Origin: Warburgia ugandensis
Lineage: Eukaryota > Streptophyta > Magnoliopsida > Canellales > Canellaceae
Assembly (NCBI GenBank): GCA_035236585.1
Contig: CP141134.1
Span: forward strand, 18,468,414 to 18,532,413
Length of the DNA: 64,000 nucleotides
Direction: 5' to 3'
Part shown: in pieces, positions 24,327 through 37,600 of the stretch
Layout of the letters: the number at the start of each line of letters is the position of its first letter
Position numbering within the stretch: position 1 is the stretch's first letter
Translations under genes and position numbers: made by a program
The notes under the pieces: generated by a model
What the model was told of the DNA's origin: nothing
The model's database searches: none
The model's input: only the letters and a program-made list of their open reading frames with translations

Positions 24327-27300
24327 TGTGGCACCCTAGGTTTTCACAAAAATAAAGTCACAATTTTCAAAATGTGTTAGGATCCATGTTTTAAAACTTC
24401 AATTTTTAAATTTATCAAAAACACAAACTGGAATAAAAAGCATTTATTTCAAAATGTTGAGAGTCATACAACCACAAAATCATGAATTTAAAAGGAAATA
24501 ATATTCCATTTCTACCAAAAATCCGACAGAGTCTCCTCTGTGTTTTATACCATTGCACATCACACCTGTGATACAAAAGCCACCTGATAAATAAAATACA
24601 TGATATGTCACTTGCGAGACTCAGTCTCCACTCCCATCCATCCAAATAAAATACTATATTCAATAAAAACATATACTCCAACAACGGATAATAAAATCAA
24701 AACATGACAACATTTCCTAAGTTCTGTCCATACACAACCATCACATCCAACATGAATATATATGCTTACATCTAGGTCACAAAATAATCATACTATAGTA
24801 TAGTTCGTAAACCATAACTGAAGTAAGGTCTGAACAAACCTTATAGTTTCTAAAATATCATTGAAAGTTGTCATTGCCTTTGTCTGCTCTATCAATATGT
24901 CAAACTTGCTGCTACTCTTTGTATCTAAGGCATTGTAAACCAAAGCAATGCCTCAACAAGCTATTGCTTATGTAGGTGATCATATTTAAATAAAAGTTCA
25001 ATGAATAGTGTAGTGTAAGAGTATCGACATCAAGGCAAATCTCATTGAGAAACATTTATATAATACGTCAAATCATCACTCATCCATAGTAAATAGCACG
25101 TCAAAGATCATGAGTTTGAGCAAATCAATGGCGGTCAAGCATAGTTTACATGAAAACATGAAGACATCATATCCAATCACCAGGGCATGCAAGGCATGAA
25201 TAATGCATGATTATGCATCTGTCAGAATCAAGTAAAGATCAATCTCATCATCAAAATATGAATGCATTCATGATAAACAAGGCGCTATACACAATCATGT
25301 CCTAAGAGTGTCCTGCTACACTCATATCACGGGCAATGAATACTCATTCCAATTCCATAGTTACTCACCTGTAGTTCGCACACCATGTAGCTCGCTCAAC
25401 CCATAGGCATGCCCACATCTAGCCACCCACATAAGCTTTACCCAATATATCCATACTACATGAGTATACAGAATAAGAGTATGGCTACTATGCTACAGTG
25501 GCAACCACTCCAAGGTCTCAACCATTACTACTCGTTGTCGACATCCAAATAGGAGACTTCCTCTATCTCACATGGGGGGACAGATCCATAGTTGGGACTA
25601 CCCATAATACCACCTGCTATGTACATTGCCCCCTTTTAGGGCAAGTGTCTAATCATCAACATCATAAAGTTAGAGGGTGGGTTGTAACCCTATAACCCTC
25701 CTAGCATAGTACCTAGCGGGAAGAAACACCCATCATAAAACAGCAACGAAAATGAGATAAATCATAAGAGTTTTCATGCATAGTCAATCTGGAGAAGATC
25801 AAATCAAGACATGCTAATACATTATAAATTGTACCTTAAAACAAGGTGTAAACCATGTGGAGAAAAATGCCATAATATTAATCATGTACGATGAAGGTAG
25901 TCTAATGAAAACATGATAGGACATAAAATCTATGCTTCAAAGTTTCCAAGTAATTATGTACTACTCATTTGTACCTCCCAATTTAGTCAGACCCAACTCT
26001 AGCACGGTCTACCACAGTCCCATCACATGCATACATATCACATCCAGTCATACTCAGAATCCAATTTATCTAACTTGAATTCTTAATTACATATCATTAT
26101 GTTTTTGTATCTCAATACATCATATCTAGGACTGTCCAATGTTTTTCAGTCATGAAATCTCAAGGCAGGGCCTACCCTAAATAGCTAATAATTCAAATCA
26201 TCCTCAATCAAGCCCACTCATAACCATCTAGTCCTTAATTATATCAATGCACATTTTAGATCTATTAGGCTCAGATCACATCAATATTAGGTAATTATCA
26301 TTTACAACAATAAATTAGACATTATTATAAGGAGTTCATGTTCAATCTTTATCTAATCACAATCAAATTAGCTCATCAAATGATTAAGATAGTAATCTTA
26401 CCTTGTACCAGTCAATTTGAATAACATCCAACTATCTGCTTGGTTGGATCGTTCACCAATTGCCTCAATTGTGCTAGATCATCAAATATCCATGCTAATC
26501 TCATCAAAGATCCTCAATTGATCACCCTATATCACATAACAATTTAGTAATTCTAAATGGTTTGGATCATCAAATTGGACCTAATTCTATACTTGGATCT
26601 TCAGTTGATCAAGATCGACATTGGGCTCTTGCACGCAGACCCTTCCATGGCCTGGCCATGCCAATGGAAGGAGAAATAGGGGTGAAACCCTAAGGCCACT
26701 AGTGCAGCTGGCCTGTGCGCATGCATGCGTGCTGACTGGTTGCACTGGAGGGGACTCAATTTGGGGAGGAGAAGGGGAAGGAGTGGGACGTCGAGGTGAT
26801 CAAATTCCTAACCATCACCAATGAATAGCGATGGAGGGAAAAGATCAGGCACTTGGCTAGAAGGGAATCCTGATCTAGGTTTCGGTCAATGCTAGAGAGA
26901 GGGATCCATTTGCTTGTCTGTAAAAGGAGGGTTCTAGGAAGAAAAATCAGGCATTGGAGAACCTGATCTGGAAGGCGGACAACTCGCCAATGAAAAAAAA
27001 AGACCCGATCCGGGTTGTCTATCATCGCTGGATAGAGAGAAGGAGATGTTAGGGAAGAAGCAAAGAGGAGGGGTTTTCGGGTGCGTGGCCGACCTGTGCA
27101 TTACAAGGAAAACCCATCAGAGAGGAGCGGAGAGAGATGGAAGGGGGTTTTTGCAAGCCAGAATTGGGTGTTTGGAAATCTCCCAGCATTGTTAGTGAAT
27201 GCAGGGAGTCTATCAAAGATGGACTTCACGTGATGGAGGAAAGGAGTAGCAATCAGGAGGAGGGTCTTAGGGTTGTTAGATTTTTTTTTTTTTTTCAGTA

Positions 27301-27666
27301 ACCCTCCCTTTTTTGTTTCCATCTCCGACTGTACCAATGGAAGAGGAGAGAAGGGTATGCGACACGTGGCAATTCTGTCGTCACGACACCTGTCTAGCAA
27401 CTAGGGGTGTTAATATCAATTTTGACCCCCCTAAATAGTAAAACCCCAACAATTTCCTTCTCCGACGTCTATTTTTGCAAAATTAGTGTTGTTGAAATCA
27501 TATCAACAAGTACATTCCAAATTTAATAGTCTCAAGTCCAAATTTTGAGTTTACAAGAAGGTTACTTTCTTAAACCCAATTTTCATGAAACTTAATTCTG
27601 ATTTTTATCTCACTTAAAGTTATAATCTAGTGCATGAAAAATGACCAAAAATTGAGGGTCGTTACA
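24327..27666 (-). repeat. 5' LTR of the minus-strand gypsy element
   Basis: On the plus strand it runs from TGTGGCACC to GGTCGTTACA and is 3340 bp long. It is shorter than its partner, mostly around the sequence matching 18800-19270. The next bases are the right target duplication. Confidence 0.9.
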
Positions 27667-27671
27667 TGTCA
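27667..27671. repeat. Target-site duplication TGTCA, right copy
   Basis: It matches 16422-16426. Confidence 0.88.
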
Positions 27672-28602
<931 letters not shown>

Positions 28603-29283
28603 TGTTAAGTAAAAAACTAAAAGAGAGTAAGACCACTGTTCAAGCAATATCATGGGGCCTTAGGACAATTATTAAGTTTGGAAGTTAGGAATGTTATGGG
28701 GGTGTAGTTACCATAACCTCCAACCTTATCCACACTAAAGAGAGTGCCTTTATCAAAAGATAGGGTGGCACATTTCCATACATGCATGTAAGCATCCATC
28801 ACCTTGCAAAGCTTCTATGTGAAGCTCAAATCACATACAATGGATATGCAGATATGATCTTTTTTTGAAACAAAATAAGTTAGAGGCTAGGGTCCACATG
28901 AAGCATCTTCCACTCACTCAGTACACTTCAAGAGGAGACAACCTAAGGAGCCACATGATTTTTCCATGCAAGGTGATGAGTCACAGAGAGAGAGAGACAA
29001 TTTACTAGAAATCTACAGCCAACATTCATCCTGGCCTTTGAAGCATTCAATGGCCAAGATCAACCCTTGCTTATAGCTATCATAATCACTTAATGAAAAC
29101 TCACTTAAACAAGGATGAACAATGAGAATCAAGACTGCAAAAAAGAGTGGAACTAAGCACCATTGGTAGAGATTTTCTTCGTGGGTTTCCCACCTTGATT
29201 TTAGGAGGAATACATGTTCTCCTAAGGGAGAAAATGTGTTCCACTCTTTAATTCCTATTGGTTCGAAAAAATAATAGTGGCTT

Positions 29284-29367
<84 letters not shown>

Positions 29368-31273
29368 TAAGAAAATATCAATGTAATCCAAGCCATTCAC
29401 TCTAGGGTGTACTTGATCTAATGGGTGAGAAGAAAGGAGCTACAAGAAACATGATCTTTTATATAGGAAAAGTTCTAAGCAATCATAACCACTAAATACA
29501 GGTTGAAGTATGATCCAATGAACAAGAAATGAAGAGGTGCCAAAGCTCAACCCTAGCCACCATCCTACATTCCATACAAGGAAAATTCAATGCATTTTAC
29601 ACAAAATATGGGACTTGGCATCTTTTTCAAAAATGAATCCCACTTGATTTTGAGACAAAATATGAAGGAAACTTCCCAAGGAATGTCATGATCTTCATCC
29701 TCTCATCTCCATAATTCAAGCAAGATGGACACTCGTCCAACCATCCATCTATACAGCCTACCTAAACATTCCCAGCTCCATGTGATCGCCCCTTATCTCT
29801 TTTCATTCTCCTTTATCTCCTTCATTCTTTCTTCCTACCCTTTCCCATCTCATTCCTTTCTCCCTATCCTATATTTCCTTCTATCCTCACCTGAATCTCA
29901 CATCCAATCTCCTTCAAAGTCCATCCATTGTTCAAATCCAATGCAACCTCCATTCTATCCTTAATGCATTCCACGCCCCATTCCATATCCCCTTCCATTT
30001 CCCCTTACATTCTTCCTTTCATCTCAACCATCTATTACTCCCTTCTCCTCATGATCTTAACCATCCATTCCCTAGGGCTTCTACTACGGAATTCTATAAA
30101 TAAAGGTAAGGAGAAGTGAAAAAGGATCTCTTACTTTCCCTAAAATCTAAAACAAAACTCTAGAGAAATAGAGGGAGAGAGATCACTATGTCCTTCCTTC
30201 CACTGAAGCTGCATGTCCACACCCTTTGAAGATAAGGTAAGAGTCTCAACCATCATTTTCCATTCTTGTTGAAGCGAAGAACATGGAGCTAGGTGATAGA
30301 GGTCATGTTGCATCCACCTTCCTAGTACCAACCATTTTACATCCCTTGTAGGAAGCACCTCTCTCTCTCTCTGGCAGTTCCTTCTCCCATCCAAGGTGGA
30401 ATGCCCCACTTTTCCTTCTCACATCCAAGGTTGGATGTCCCATCCTTTCTTCAGTTTTTTTCATGCTTCTTACTCTCTTATTTTCACATCCTTTTCAATT
30501 TTTATTTTCATTCTATTCTATCTCCCTCTATTTTCCTCTCTTCCACGTATCCCTCCATTCCTTACTCTCTTGGTTCCACTCATTTTTATACCAAACCCCT
30601 TCTCCTTTCACTTCCACGCCCCTCCACCATCCTCTAGCCTTACATGCACCATCTTCTTTCCTTGGGCTTGGGAACACTTTAAAAAGGAAAAGCGAAAACC
30701 TTGCATGCTCTTTCCATGGCAGCCAAGGTCTCTCCTTCTTAAAAGTGACTTGGGTATGCTTGATGTTCTTTTGGGTATGTGGCATGTTGGGTGATTCTCG
30801 CTTTGCTTGTCGGTTACGAATATAGTGTCCAAACACGTAAAAGGAATCGACTAGATGAGGAAAGCTTGGCAATAATTTAATGTATGTTGAGTTGAAGTGA
30901 AGTGTACAAACCATTAATGAGTGACACAATAAGGGAGTCCTATAATGGAAGTTCAACCCAGGAAACTAGAAATTTAATTTAATTACTTGTTTTCTTTCTT
31001 TGTTTTTTTATGTACCCAATTTTCATTGTACAAAGTTAATACATTGAAGTTAATTTCTTTATTTCAAGTTCCTAGATAATTTTATGTTTATGCTTAAATT
31101 TTAGTTTATTCACTTTAATAGTGTTTCTTTTAAAGTAGTGGCTAGGATAAAGTAGATTACCTTATATTTTAATTGTATTCTTGTTTATTAAAGAGTCTCT
31201 GTTGCATCGACCCATATTTGTGAAGTCTATACTTTAATAGACCTATGCACTTGTGGTAGTATAATTTAAAACA
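28603..31273 (+). mobile_element. Probable Tat/Athila-type solo LTR
   Basis: The right end carries GTTGCATCGACCCATATTTG (31200-31219) and TGCACTTGTGGTAG, then TTTAAAACA at 31273. This is the same layout as the proven solo LTR ending at 7589 and the LTR at 47062. The body has a pyrimidine-rich block (29780-30640), also as in 5416-7589. The left edge is a guess based on TGTTAAGT at 28603, which resembles the TGTTAAGTG start of the solo LTR. No matching target duplication was found. Open stretches at 29725-30956 are low-complexity and unconvincing as genes. Confidence 0.4.
29286..29363. repeat. (GA)n microsatellite
   Basis: An uninterrupted GA run of about 39 units, in opposite sense to the CT run 1.1 kb to the left. 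The flanks of the two runs do not match as an inverted repeat. Confidence 0.98.
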
Positions 31274-32189
31274 CCTCAGTTTTTATTATGAAAGATTACA
31301 CTATTGTGTGTTCCATACTAACAATTGCATAAAAGATTATACTATTGCTTGTTTTGAACATGCAATTGCTTATTTTTGGTACCAAAGATTACAATATTGA
31401 GTGTTCTTCCAACAAACATATGAGAATTGATCCAAATAATCCATTTTGGCTTACATTCAACCATTAATCACTTTCTCTAAGAAGATGTGCCCTAAATGAT
31501 CCTATGATTATGCAAAATTTGAAATCACCACCTAAGATTAAGAGATTGTGTGGCCATGACCAATAAGATTACACTATCATGTGTTAGTCACACAAATCTT
31601 GTAATATAGCATCCCAAAATCAAACAATCATGAATTCAACAGGACAGAAAATCTAAAAGAATATTTCACATTTTGACCTTACTTTTTGAATATTTACACT
31701 CATGCCATTCACAAGCTCTATAAAATAGTGAGCTTATTTATGATTTTCCAACAAGTTCTATGCAAGCTTTGTGGGTTTTTTCCTATGACTTTGGTCTTCA
31801 CTAGTTTAGAAATGTTGATTGATTCTACGAAGATTTTGTTTGGGAATTGTGAGGAAGTTTAGTGACTCTTTTAGGTATTCCTTCTTACATTCTCTTGCAT
31901 CTTTAATTTCTAGTTTATATATCAAAGAAAAAAACTAAAAACACTAGGGTTTTTGCAACTTCTTGTATTTTATTTTTTTCTTCTGGATTTGAACTCATGA
32001 CATATTGGGAAGAAAATATATTTACTTGGGCTACCAACAAATAAATAGAATTTTCATATGAAACTCCATATGACTTCTCTACTTTTAGACTACAATCCCT
32101 CCACCAATTAAAGCAACCCTTTTTACACATATCTCTCTACTGTAAAAGTTTATGCACCTTTTGATTCATCTAACTCACTCATCTTATTT
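31274..32189. other. AT-rich region with a short recurring phrase
   Basis: No gene is seen. AAAGATTACACTATTGTGTG and variants recur at about 31293, 31330, 31383 and 31566, as loosely spaced copies of some 18 bp. Confidence 0.45.
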
Positions 32190-32190
32190 G

Positions 32191-32815
32191 CATTTTAGGA
32201 TATCTAAACCATAACACCATAGGTTATAAATGGCCTATATTTTAGAAGATCTAAACCATTCACATCTTTAGCCATGTGAGACTTAGACATACATTTTACA
32301 ATATTTAAATAATTCAAATCACATATAAGAGTTGAGCCTACATTTTTAGAAGATTTAAACTATGCACATCACTAGTCATGTGAGACAAACTAACATTTTA
32401 GAATATCTAAACCATTCAAATCATATGTAAGGATTGGACCTACATTTTAATAGCTCTAAATCATGAATATCACAGGCCACATGAGAGTTGGGCCTAAATT
32501 TTAAAAGATCTAAATCATTCACACATTAGATGTGTGAAATTTGGGCCAACATTTTAGAAGATTGAAACTATTTAGATAATAGCCTATGTAGGACTTACGC
32601 CCACAATTTGGAACATCTAAATCATTCAATTCACAGACTTGTCAAAGTTGGGTCTACATTTTATAAGATATAAACCATTCAATTCATAAGACCTTGTAAG
32701 ACTTGCACCCAAAGTTTTTTAATGATTTAGATGTTCTAAAATGTGGGCCCAAGATCTTACAAGGCCTATTATTTGGATGGTTTAGATCATATAAAATACG
32801 GGCCACACTTTATGA
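32191..32815. repeat. Diverged 47-54-bp tandem array with an inverted end
   Basis: Ten direct units start near 32191, 32238, 32292, 32341, 32394, 32443, 32497, 32550, 32604 and 32657. The core is CATTTTAGAAGATCTAAACC, then ATTCAAATCACA, then TGTGAGANTTGGGCCTA. From about 32720 the same unit is read in reverse complement (TTAGATGTTCTAAAATGTGG, then GGTTTAGATCATATAAAATA). The array thus folds back on itself at its right end. Confidence 0.75.
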
Positions 32816-34170
32816 CATCGATAACATATTCAATTATAGGTTCTAATTGATAGGTGTATGTTAGACTATAGCACTAAGTAGGCTTTCTGCTTTTAATTTC
32901 AATGAGGCCCCACATACTATATGTCTTACTATAAAGTGGGCCCAATTAATTAACAATATTTTATACCAAAAAATGAGTAATCAAGATATTGGAATCTTCA
33001 AAAAGAATTTCAAAACTGAATTTCATAAAATACTAGATATTTAAAAATATTAACAAAAATTAGGGCAAAATTTTAAAAAATTCGATAGATATTGAAATTC
33101 CTAACTTTTACAAAATCCTAATTTCTCTTAATCCACTAATCCCCTACTAGCTTAGCATTTCATCATATACTTTCCAGCCTAGCATGAGAAGTCATAAACA
33201 AAAATTTGATAACAACCTAAAACAAAGTTAGGGCATTGGATGAGCCATCATGGATCAAAATGAACAAGCTGAAACGAAAATAAAAACTTGAAGGTGATCC
33301 TTTTTCTATATGTTGGAAAGATAGACAAACATGCACCCAAGAGCAGCCTTGAACAGAATGACCTTTTATCTTTTTTCCCAATTTTACCATATTCATATTC
33401 AAATAATTTTGTTTCATTTGATTTTGGATTCCACTTTGGATCCTATCCTCAATATCTAAATATGAAACATTCGGTTTCTAATTTCACTTTGGATCCTATC
33501 CTCAACATCTAAATAGAAAATTCAGTTTAGAATATTTTTTGGTTTTTAGTAATGAAACTAAAATATAAAATTTCAACCACATTTACAAACACACAAATAC
33601 ATAAATATGCAGATATAGATGTATATGGCACGTGCACACAAGTATTAGCAATATGTGTGTTAAATACAAACTTCAAGTTTGAGCATCTACATACAGGTGG
33701 AGATAGTTTTTGGTTGGACTATCTTGAGTTCACTTTAAAAGGGGCAGATAATTGTAATCAACATAAGCAAGAAAAGAGTAATGAACACGTACCAGAATGA
33801 CCTAACCATCCTTCACATTTACCTAATTTAAAGTCATCTTAGCATATAATATAACAATATTTTCAGTCATATAATTTTAGTGTTTGAATGCTGTTGGGAT
33901 ACGGATATCTTGTGCTTAAATTCATACCCTATCCAAATTAATTTTGATATATAAAATAAAATCCAAAAAATCCATCTATTGAGACTTAGTATCCGTATAA
34001 CTATATATTTGGACTCAGTTTTGGATCAGATAATCCAAATACATTGACAGCCCTATAAGAGAGGCCCCTTATTGGTGCCACTAGGCTCCAAGGCCGTAGC
34101 CAGTTCAGTGTTATGTCATTGAAGGGTGATTTTAGATCACGAGATAAATAATTTTTGTTTACATATACTA
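32816..34170. other. Intergenic AT-rich DNA, no gene recognised
   Basis: The stretch lies downstream of the kinase gene and encodes nothing recognisable. An 82-codon open stretch at 33552-33800 has no family resemblance I can name. Confidence 0.5.
33432..33537. repeat. 53-bp tandem duplication
   Basis: CACTTTGGATCCTATCCTCA begins two adjacent, slightly diverged copies at 33432 and 33485. Confidence 0.85.
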
Positions 34171-34179
34171 TAGACCCTT

Positions 34180-34245
34180 GTGGTCCGCCCTTTCTCCCGA
34201 CCTCGCATAGGTGGGAGCTTCATGCACCAGGGCTGCCCATTCTTT
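34180..34245 (+). mobile_element. Au-like SINE 3' fragment
   Basis: GGTCCGCCCTTTCTCCCGAC, then CGCATAGGTGGGAGCTTCAT and GCACCAGGGCTGCCC match what I recall of the 3' region of Au-type plant SINEs. The same core is at 39284-39335. The tRNA-related 5' half is not recognised, so this is a fragment. No clear target duplication was found. Confidence 0.6.
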
Positions 34246-34649
34246 AAATGTTACTGAAAAAAATTAGCTTAGACCTGTGATCAAAGTCTGAGTTGTCGAG
34301 ACCTTTCCTAGAATTGTAGAACACTTGGCTGTAAGGAAATTCAAGATGACATTAAGTAATCAGATTACGTCCTACATTCTTGGGCTCATATTTACAGTTT
34401 AACTCAGATCGAATGCTTATGGATTAAATAAAAATCCATGTGCTTATTCAAAAGAGAATTCCAGAACCAACCTTGCAAGTAATATTTGACAAAAAAAATA
34501 ATAATGGTATACAACACAATGCATACAGAATGGGAAAAAATGAAAAAAATGCTGCAGCTGTTCTTTTATACACTTACGGAACAGCTGAATCTCTACACTA
34601 CATTACAAAAAACCATGCACAAAGAACTCAAGAACAAGCTATATTTTAA

Positions 34650-37600
34650 TCATTTTAATGATGTAAATAGATGACTTCCAAGAGTCACAGTTGGGGTTTC
34701 GCCCATGATTAAGCTCATTTCTTTCTCAAGTATCCGGTCAAGCTCCGATACCACGTTACTCATGATAGGGCGTCTTTCACTTGATGAGTTCAAACACTCG
34801 ATCGTGAGCTCTATGAAGTCATTCATGCCTTCAGTCGTGAAACTGCTGCCCATTTGGCGGTCAATGATGGCAGCAATGTCACCAGTGTCCCGATAGTTTA
34901 GCACCTTCACAAGAACAGCAAGGGAGTTAGTTTCATTCAACTAAGAGCACCTCATGAATCAAAAGAGTGCCAGAGCAATTATCACACAAAGATCTACATA
35001 TATTGGTAGCAAAGAACTCATGTGTTTACAAGTTTGCTACAAGCCGATCATTGTCTTTTAACCATCCAATTGTGTCTAGTCTATCCCCATAAATAAGTAG
35101 TTTTAACTCTCTTAGAAACTAAGGCTGGTAATGAATGCAATGCATAGCAGGCCGCATGTTATTCTAATCAGTACCTGAAACCGTTCAAGGTTCAGTTGAT
35201 GTTAGATCCTTCTTTTACTAGTTGAGATGAATGCTCTTGAACTAATAACTTGTGATACCAATACTGAACATCATCATTCTACTCTCCAACAGCTATCCAT
35301 AAGATGAGATATTAGTAGATGAACTAGGAATAAATGAAAAGCAACGGATGGGAAAAGAGTAAGGTGACATGTTAGTGCATCTCTGCTTGTCTTATATGAG
35401 AACTGCATTAGAAGGTTATTACTATGATGTATCTTCTGAAAGGTATGTCAATGCTTAGAGATGAACTTAGAGACTGACGCAGCTAAAAGCAGCATGATTT
35501 ATGTAACTTAAAGATGTTTAACTTAAAGATGTTTGTTGCTATCAGAAGTAGAATCAAATGTCAGACGCTGTGAACACTGGAAAGTCAGCCCAGTAACATG
35601 TCCATACAGCTATATGATAACAGCAAAACAGATGTTATTATGCAGGAAGCAGGTGCATCACAATAAAACAAAGAGCATAAAAATGCATAAGAATACATTA
35701 AGAATCTCATTATATATTTGATGAATTTTCATACACCTCGTCCAGTGTGTCTGACAGTGCAGTTTGAATGGATCACCGCTATTACCTAAGAAGTGAACCT
35801 AGAATGTATTCAAGGCTTGATCCCTAAATATATGAAGGTGTACCCTTTCTATTGTAAACCAGCTTAAAGGGATAGAAAGAAATTGGATTTAGGAGAACAC
35901 TGCATGCTTTTTAGCTTGTGTCTTTTTCCCCATTCATTAGCAAAGAATAGGACACATGTGCCTAAGCATCAACAACTCTATCCTAATAGAACATTCCATA
36001 ATGCATGTGTCAGCACATATACCCAGTCTGCCACACTTTGACCAGATTCTGCAAATAGTGACACTGCAGCTTCTTTCCCACTTACTAGCTCCAAAAGGAA
36101 AACACCAAAGCTATAAACATCACTCTTCTCCGAGAATCTTCCGTACTTCTTTACCCTACAAAGTGAATGATAATATATAAGCAACAGAACACAGCACAAG
36201 TAATGAAGATAAATGACCATGTTATTAATCCCAGATGGGTTCAGTATTAGTGATAATGAACTATTACCATCAAAAGAGGAACTATTGGCTTTCCGTACTG
36301 AGTTTGACTTGGCAAGATGAAACTTTGTCTGACTCAAATTGCGAAGATCGAGTATATTACACTAGAGCGCATATTAAAATATCAAAAAGTAATATCATTT
36401 ACATGTACTATTCATGTATAAACCTCTGAATATGTTATGCAACAAAAATCCTTCCAACTGAGCAGATAAGATTTCGACAATTCATATGACAACAGCATAT
36501 TACATATCATCCAACTCTTCCTTAAGATTAGTATATCTCACATGATACATAATCTTTTTCTATTCTTTTTCTGGAGCTGCACATAATATTTTATTAATGC
36601 TCCTATCAATGTCAATTAGCATGTTGTTGCAAGGTGAATTCATGACCAAGCCACAGGTCAAACTCACAAAGCTCAAACAAACATCTAATCTAGTGCTGTC
36701 TCTGAACACCGATTAGACGCCTACTGTCTAAAAATGTTTAGAATTCTAGAACAAGCTTTATCAAGAACACTGTCCTTAGAGGAAGAAGATCATCATTACT
36801 CTGGATCAAGAAAAACATCATCAGCCTCCATTTGGGAAGATGAACCTGCAGTATCAACTCTATCAAGTAAATTTCTGAGCCCAGCATCTGCAACCTTAGC
36901 CATGAAGTTTTCATCTACAAGGACATTTGCTGTTGTGAAATCCTTATGTACCAGAGGAGGGTTGAGAGCATGTAAGTGAGCCAAACCTGCTTGGTGGAGA
37001 AGTAAACATCAAGTCTGTATCAGCAGAGAGCATTGTGAGGGGGAATTTTCTACATCGTGGAAGAACAGACAAGGCCACATTACGATTCAATTAGGAATGT
37101 CTTATATACAAGAAAGAAAAATAGGGTAATCTCTTTTTTCCTGGCTTAGCAAGTAAGGCCATGAAATATTTTGACCTTTTTATTTCTTATTTTACATATA
37201 ATGGATTTACCTGGACCAATACATGATACTCTTTTAGTATTTCTGGGCTCAGGTGGAGAGAGTAAGGAATGCTATCATTATAAAACTTCACATATTTCAT
37301 GCAAGGCTTCCCAATATCAGAAAACTATCAATGGCTTGTACATAATTACCTCTAGCTGCTCCTAGTGCTATTGAAAGTCTGTGCTTGAATTCTAGCCTTT
37401 CACTGGTCACCTGACCTGCACCAAAAAATAAATAAATAAACAGAACTCATCAACTAATGTGCTCAGAAAATGAGATCAATGTGGTAAAACGATGACAAAA
37501 TGGACTGAATAATCACCATATATGTGACTGGAAACACTGCCGTTGGGTATATACTCGTAAACCAGCATTTGCTGGTCATTTTCTTGGCAGTATCCCAGAA

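Larger units (their letters stand above)
16427..27666 (-). mobile_element. Ty3/gypsy element with both LTRs, decayed, minus strand
   Basis: The 11,240-bp element has two LTRs, a polypurine tract, a PBS and a 5-bp target duplication, so its ends are whole. The internal region is short (about 4.0 kb, 20331-24326). It keeps only recognisable traces of gag, protease and RT; no integrase was recognised. LTRs differ by about 12 % by eye, so it is older than the complex at 1-14348, probably several million years. It is broken in many places. The LTR ends and tRNA-iMet PBS suggest a Del/Tekay-like lineage. Confidence 0.9.

Noticed and set aside
29725-30956. Cluster of open stretches that might be a gene
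   Set aside because: They are pyrimidine-rich, overlap in several frames, match no family and fall in a probable LTR.
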